This document shows, one piece after another, positions 42,999-46,373 of a stretch of DNA of 46,373 nt. The position numbers and the translations under genes are program-made. The DNA comes from JBBRCX01 sp038204465. Its GTDB lineage: Bacteria > Planctomycetota > Phycisphaerae > Tepidisphaerales > Tepidisphaeraceae. Position 1 is the first letter of the stretch. Each line of letters opens with the position of its first letter. Below the pieces are notes generated by a model that did not search any database, was not told the DNA's origin, and saw nothing but the letters and a program-made list of their open reading frames with translations. The stretch covers positions 1-46,373 of the forward strand of contig JBBRCX010000029.1 in assembly GCA_038204465.1 (NCBI GenBank), given 5' to 3'.

Positions 42999-43066
42999 CG
43001 ATATGCATATTATGCAATGTATATCGTCAAAATCAAGGGAATACTTGCATATTTTCCAAATATGCA
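42999..43066. promoter_or_regulatory. AT-rich operator region with two TGCATAT palindromes
   Basis: CGATATGCAT (42999-43008) and ATGTATATCG (43017-43026) form a 9-of-10 inverted repeat. TGCATATTT-tcc-AAATATGCA (43046-43066) is a perfect 9-bp inverted repeat. They share the TGCATAT half-site and are the only AT-rich stretch nearby, lying 55-120 bases upstream of the toxin start. They are the expected binding sites for an XRE antitoxin. Confidence 0.6.
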
Positions 43067-43091
43067 TCGTGTGATCCAAGTGGTTAGGGCG

Positions 43092-43331
43092 TCACCCCTT
43101 ACGTTTTGACCACCGACGCGCCGCCGCTCGCTTTGCGATTTCTGATCGTTGTCTTTTCGATAGCTTCGCAGCCCGCGCCCTGCCCCCCTTGCTCGCCCCC
43201 AGTTTGCTCAGCGCAACGGCGGCAGGGTTGCGCGCGTCCGGCTCAGGCGGGGGCGCGTTGCCCGTCGCCTGATCGACGACCATCTTTGCGATTTGGGTGA
43301 AGTCCTTACGCTTGCTTGCTCGGGCAGGCAT
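43092..43331 (-). CDS. Small basic protein with KGG-type C-terminal motif (79 aa)
   Basis: The second half reads ALSKLGASKGGRARAAKLSKRQRSEIAKRAAARRWSKRKG. This is the recurrent SKGG.ARA..LS...R.EIA..AA.ARW module found on many small basic proteins, of unknown role but suggestive of nucleic acid binding. The first half (ASKRKDFTQIAKMVVDQATG) often accompanies it in standalone proteins found near toxin-antitoxin genes. The ATG at 43331 lacks a clear binding site. It lies inside the inverted-repeat island, upstream of the toxin on the same strand. Confidence 0.7.
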   Translation of the reverse strand: MPARASKRKDFTQIAKMVVDQATGNAPPPEPDARNPAAVALSKLGASKGGRARAAKLSKRQRSEIAKRAAARRWSKRKG

Positions 43332-43378
43332 GGTGCGACTATCGCATCTATCGGGCGGGCGCGTCAAGGGGCTAGATT

Positions 43379-43398
43379 TTCAAACTGAACCACTACCC
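43379..43398 (-). repeat. Right inverted repeat of the toxin-antitoxin island
   Basis: TTCAAACTGAACCACT (43379-43394) is the exact reverse complement of 41712-41727. Outside it comes ACCC, which in reverse (GGGT) resembles GAGT before the outer left copy. No clear target duplication is seen. Confidence 0.75.
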
Positions 43399-43449
43399 AG
43401 GATGAAGGTAGCGCTCAAACAGCCGCGCGATCCTCGATCTTCCATGCCC

Positions 43450-44055
43450 CTATTCTCTGTCCTGAACCGCGATCACGGGCTCAAACCCGCGCTTCGCCAG
43501 TGGGATCGACTTGCGCGAGACCGCTGTGCTGGTCAGCCGGTCGTGCAGGGCCTGCCGCGAGACGCCGAGCGTCAGGAAGAAACCCGCTCCCAGCGCAAGC
43601 ACCAGCAGCTCCGCGACCGTCCGCAGCGTGATGAAGTTCAACGGCTTGCTCAGGAAGATCGCCAACCCCGCCTTTGCCGCCAGCCGCCGCAGCACGATCA
43701 CGCCCGTGATCGCATCGAGCAATCCGCACAACCGCGGCGAATGCTTGAGCGCCCACCTTCCCGCGAGCACGCGCCGCGGCGCCGGCGAGCCGTCAGCGTT
43801 GGTGATGCGCAGCCGCAGGATGAGCTTCCCGAAGGTGCCGCCCCAGAAGATCTCCATGGCGCTGTACGCCAGCATCACCGTATTCCCCACCCACACCGAC
43901 ATCCACACGTCATCCTCGCGATGCGGCGTGCGGACGATCGCCCCCGACTCCAGCGCCCACCGCGCCCCGACGATCCCAAAGAACAGCACCGGCAGGAAGA
44001 TCGCCGCGTCGATCAACACCGCCGCCACCCGAATCCCAAATCCCGCGCGGTTCAT
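43450..44055 (-). CDS. RDD family membrane protein
   Basis: The 201-residue protein starts MNRAGFGIRVAAVLIDAAIFLPVLFFGI, with the R..A..ID pattern that names the RDD domain, followed by a second helix (VWVGNTVMLAYSAMEIFWGG) and the signature GGTFGKLILRLRITNADGSPAPRRVLAGRW. A third helix region (TVAELLVLALGAGFFLTL) precedes SRQALHDRLTSTAV, the usual H-D-x-x-T ending. GGAGGT stands three bases before the ATG at 44055. Function of the family is unclear; transport or stress roles are suggested for some members. Confidence 0.9.
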   Translation of the reverse strand: MNRAGFGIRVAAVLIDAAIFLPVLFFGIVGARWALESGAIVRTPHREDDVWMSVWVGNTVMLAYSAMEIFWGGTFGKLILRLRITNADGSPAPRRVLAGRWALKHSPRLCGLLDAITGVIVLRRLAAKAGLAIFLSKPLNFITLRTVAELLVLALGAGFFLTLGVSRQALHDRLTSTAVSRKSIPLAKRGFEPVIAVQDRE

Positions 44056-44068
44056 GACACCTCCGTTT

Positions 44069-44304
44069 GATTTTCGAGTTTCGATTGGCGATTTGCGATT
44101 TCGGATCTGACATCTTGACTCGCGATTCTGAATCGGGAGGTCGACCATGTCCCGGCCACATAGCGACCCTGTTTCTCGGCGCCAACCAGCCGTTGAGTCC
44201 GACGAAACAAAACCTTCCCCACCCCCACCCCCTCTGCTAAACTCCGCCGCGAGTCGTGGATCCGTCGTTCTCAATCGAAAATCGCCAATCGAAACTCGAA
44301 AATC
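44069..44304. repeat. Inverted repeat of 26 bp around the RDD/dnaX divergent region
   Basis: Positions 44069-44094 (beginning GATTTTCGAGTTTCGATTGG) are the perfect reverse complement of 44279-44304, with 184 bases between. The left arm lies 13 bases from the RDD start and the right arm five bases from the dnaX start. Diverged partial copies (CGATTTGCGATTTCGGAT, CGCGATTCTGAATCGGG) follow the left arm. Confidence 0.9.
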
Positions 44305-44309
44305 CTCCC

Positions 44310-46166
44310 ATGTCTTACACAGTCCTCGCCCGCCGGTATCGCTCCGCCACCTTTGATGAAGTCATCGGGCAGGACCACGTCGCGGGCACGCTGAAAAAAG
44401 CGATCGAGTCCGGCCGGATCGCGCACGCCTATCTGTTCTGCGGCACCCGCGGCGTGGGCAAGACCTCGATGGCCCGCATCCTCGCCAAGGCGCTCAACTG
44501 CGAAAACGCCGACGCCCCCACGCCCACCCCCTGCAACAAGTGCAACTCGTGCGTCGCCATCGCACGGGGTGATGACATCGACGTCATCGAAATCGACGCC
44601 GCCAGTAACCGGGGTATCGATAACATCCGCGATTTGATCAGCAACGCGCAGTATCGGCCAGCGCGGGCGCGGTTCAAAATCTACATCATTGACGAGGTGC
44701 ACGGGCTATTGAAGGATGCCTTCAATGCGCTGTTAAAAGTCCTCGAGGAGCCGCCGGGACACGTGAAGTTCATTCTCGCCACGACCGAGCCGGAAAAGGT
44801 GCTGCCCACGATCCTCTCGCGCTGCCAGCGCTACGACTTCCGCAACATCCCCACCCGCGAGATCGCCGGGCACCTCATGGAGATCACGAAGCAGGAGAAG
44901 ATCAAGGCCGACGAAGACGCGCTGCTGCTGGTCGCCAAGGCCGGGGCCGGCTCGATGCGCGATTCCCTTTCGCTGCTCGACCGCCTGCTCAGCATCGGCG
45001 AGAAACAACTCAACGTCGAGATGATCGAGAACCTGCTCGGCCTGCCCAGAAGCCAGTTGCTGTTCAACCTCTCCGCCGCCATCGGCGGAGCGGACGTGAA
45101 GTCGACGCTGGCGCAGGCGGACTCGCTCATTTCCGGCGGGCTCTCTCCCGACAGCCTCGTCGCCGCCCTCGTCGATCACCTGCGCAACCTGCTGATCCTG
45201 CGCACCTGCGGCGCCGATTGCGATCTGGTCGAAGTCCCCGGGCTGCCGCTGTCAGAGCTTCAGGAGCAATCGGAGCGCTTCGACGTCGTCGCCCTCACGC
45301 AGGACATTACGCTGCTCGAAGAGCTTCGCCGCAACATGCGTCAGTCCCAGGCCGGCCGGGCCCTGCTCGACGCGACGCTGGTGCGCATGGCGCTTTCCGA
45401 TCAATTCGCCTCGATCGGCGACCTGCTTTCAAGGCTGGAGAACGGCGAGTCTGCCCCCGCCAAGCCTGCGCGTCCTCCCGGCTCAGGCCGGGCCCCGATG
45501 CTCCCCATGAAAAGTCCCGCGCAGGCACCGGCCGCCCCGGTCCAAAAAAAAAAGCGCGATGAACCGGAAATAGCCGACTCAAACTCCGTCCCGCTCCTCG
45601 CCGATTCGCAAGGGGAACCGCAAGCCGCCGCCGCACCTGCCGCGCCTTCGCCGGAGCCTCTCCACCCCGACTCCAACGTCGAACCGGTCTCCCCCCACGA
45701 CCTCCCGCAGGTGTACAAGTCGCTGCTCGACCTGCTCTCCTCGCATGGCCCCGGGCTTCACTCCCTGCTCTCGCACGGGCGCCTTGTTTCCATCGAGGAT
45801 GGCCGCGCCGTCATCCGCTACGGGCCCCAGCACGAGACCTTCGTCAAGATGCTCGAGCGAAACGGCAAGAAGGATCTGGTCAGCGAAGCGATCACGCGCG
45901 TCCTCAAGCAGAGCGTCGGCGTTCGCTTTGAAGTAGAGCCGCAGGCCGAACCCGCAACCGGCGCAGCGCCTTCCGGCGCCGCCGCACCGAGCGACAAGCC
46001 GGCGCGCATCGCGCCGCCAGCCGCCGCCCCTGCTTCCCCATCGCCGACTCCGGCGCCGGACAGCGTGCGGATCACTCCAGAGCTGATCGAAACGATCCGC
46101 GCCAATGAGCCGCTGGTCAAAGCCCTGATGGATCAGTTGGGCGCGACGATCGTAAAGGTGGATTGA
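44310..46166 (+). CDS. dnaX: DNA polymerase III subunits tau/gamma
   Basis: The 618-residue clamp-loader ATPase has SYTVLARRYRSATFDEVIGQDHV at the start, Walker A GTRGVGKTS (about residues 48-56), four zinc Cys (CENADAPTPTPCNKCNSC), Walker B YIIDEVHGLL, LATTEPEKVLPTILSRCQRYDF with the SRC motif, and LSLLDRLLS in domain III. A Pro/Ala-rich linker (residues 390-470) leads to a C-terminal domain (YKSLLDLLSSHGPGLHSLLS, RYGPQHETFVKML). The ATG at 44310 is the homology start; an earlier ATG at 44256 lies within the repeat. There is almost no room for a binding site because the repeat arm ends five bases upstream. See the slippery site at 45544. Confidence 0.96.
   Translation: MSYTVLARRYRSATFDEVIGQDHVAGTLKKAIESGRIAHAYLFCGTRGVGKTSMARILAKALNCENADAPTPTPCNKCNSCVAIARGDDIDVIEIDAASNRGIDNIRDLISNAQYRPARARFKIYIIDEVHGLLKDAFNALLKVLEEPPGHVKFILATTEPEKVLPTILSRCQRYDFRNIPTREIAGHLMEITKQEKIKADEDALLLVAKAGAGSMRDSLSLLDRLLSIGEKQLNVEMIENLLGLPRSQLLFNLSAAIGGADVKSTLAQADSLISGGLSPDSLVAALVDHLRNLLILRTCGADCDLVEVPGLPLSELQEQSERFDVVALTQDITLLEELRRNMRQSQAGRALLDATLVRMALSDQFASIGDLLSRLENGESAPAKPARPPGSGRAPMLPMKSPAQAPAAPVQKKKRDEPEIADSNSVPLLADSQGEPQAAAAPAAPSPEPLHPDSNVEPVSPHDLPQVYKSLLDLLSSHGPGLHSLLSHGRLVSIEDGRAVIRYGPQHETFVKMLERNGKKDLVSEAITRVLKQSVGVRFEVEPQAEPATGAAPSGAAAPSDKPARIAPPAAAPASPSPTPAPDSVRITPELIETIRANEPLVKALMDQLGATIVKVD
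45544..45573 (+). other. A10 slippery run in dnaX, candidate recoding site
   Basis: Ten A in a row (45544-45553) encode Gln-Lys-Lys-Lys after Val412. The -1 frame reads AAA GCG CGA TGA and the +1 frame AGC GCG ATG AAC CGG AAA TAG, so both stop within seven codons. A product of about 417 residues would result, keeping domains I-III and losing the tau-specific C-terminal part, as gamma does in E. coli (A AAA AAG) and Thermus (A9). No Shine-Dalgarno-like stimulator is clear upstream, so transcriptional slippage is the likelier mode. Confidence 0.65.
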
Positions 46167-46373
46167 AGCGGCGCTCGTGCGCTTGCCCTACAGGTACGGC
46201 AACTTCCCCTTCGCCGCGCTGGACACCGCTAACCCGGGTTATTCATAGCACTCGGCTGCATATGATCGTAAACGCCGATGTGGCGTTCACGTGCAAGGAA
46301 TCAAGCCCGACATCGCCGGGCGCACCGACTTTCGAGAAAGAGGGTTATTCACGGGCTTTTTGAGCGTCATGAA
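46167..46373. other. End of window without a supported gene
   Basis: A 66-codon frame (46163-46363) crosses here, but it overlaps the dnaX stop and shows no family features. No terminator is evident after dnaX. Confidence 0.4.

Overview
The window looks like a chromosomal segment of a GC-rich planctomycete-type bacterium. This is inferred from content, not from an rRNA gene. The clues are a PEP-CTERM exported protein, a membrane protein ending in the CxxCGYDLRA...RCPECG zinc ribbon common in Planctomycetota, a flotillin-like SPFH protein, many exported enzymes of the sulfatase-like, ceramidase-like and glycoside-hydrolase-like kinds, and several dispersed repeat families. I found no rRNA, tRNA or CRISPR array.

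Layout. 0-7 kb: a frameshifted flotillin/SPFH gene with a strong terminator, sucD, a DUF6807 (PmoA-like) gene beside a broken beta-propeller lyase fragment, a small conserved protein and a GH20-type hexosaminidase-like gene. 7-11 kb: an accessory, repeat-rich stretch with a truncated REP-associated tyrosine transposase, compound tandem repeats, two REP-like palindromes, a PEP-CTERM protein, two short membrane proteins and a G-rich tract. 11-23 kb: mostly plus-strand catabolic and exported genes (DUF1579, ceramidase-like, PhyH dioxygenase, amidohydrolase plus creatinase-type M24 enzyme, DUF1353 lipoprotein, isochorismatase-like hydrolase plus beta-propeller, ion channel), then a PQQ-dehydrogenase/cytochrome remnant. 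23-30 kb: YhcH/TabA protein, then a minus-strand group of a 1302-residue exported protein, a sulfatase-superfamily enzyme and a small membrane protein. 30-38 kb: a DAO-type FAD oxidoreductase, an IS110 element sitting inside a dispersed repeat, and a minus-strand catabolic cluster (M81/MlrC peptidase, AstE-like deacylase, SDR, threonine-synthase-like PLP enzyme). 38-46 kb: two TPM-domain proteins, tsaE, thiL, a toxin-antitoxin island bounded by a 16-bp inverted repeat, an RDD membrane protein and dnaX.

The most notable observations are three. (1) dnaX carries an A10 run at the boundary where E. coli and Thermus make the short gamma form, and both alternative frames close within seven codons. 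(2) The IS110 element's two flanks join into an intact copy of the local CGCGAAG repeat, which places its ends and a CTT core in the IS orientation, and leaves a structured leader of about 190 nt where a bridge RNA is expected. (3) The toxin-antitoxin unit has TGCATAT palindromes upstream and lies between perfect 16-bp inverted repeats, suggesting it is a discrete inserted cassette.

Functionally the window mixes housekeeping genes (sucD, tsaE, thiL, dnaX) with enzymes for breaking down amide, peptide and glycan compounds. The M24 creatinase/ectoine-hydrolase-like enzyme, AstE-like deacylase, PLP enzyme, SDR, MlrC-like peptidase and DAO oxidase are consistent with catabolism of modified amino acids, but no substrate can be named from sequence alone.
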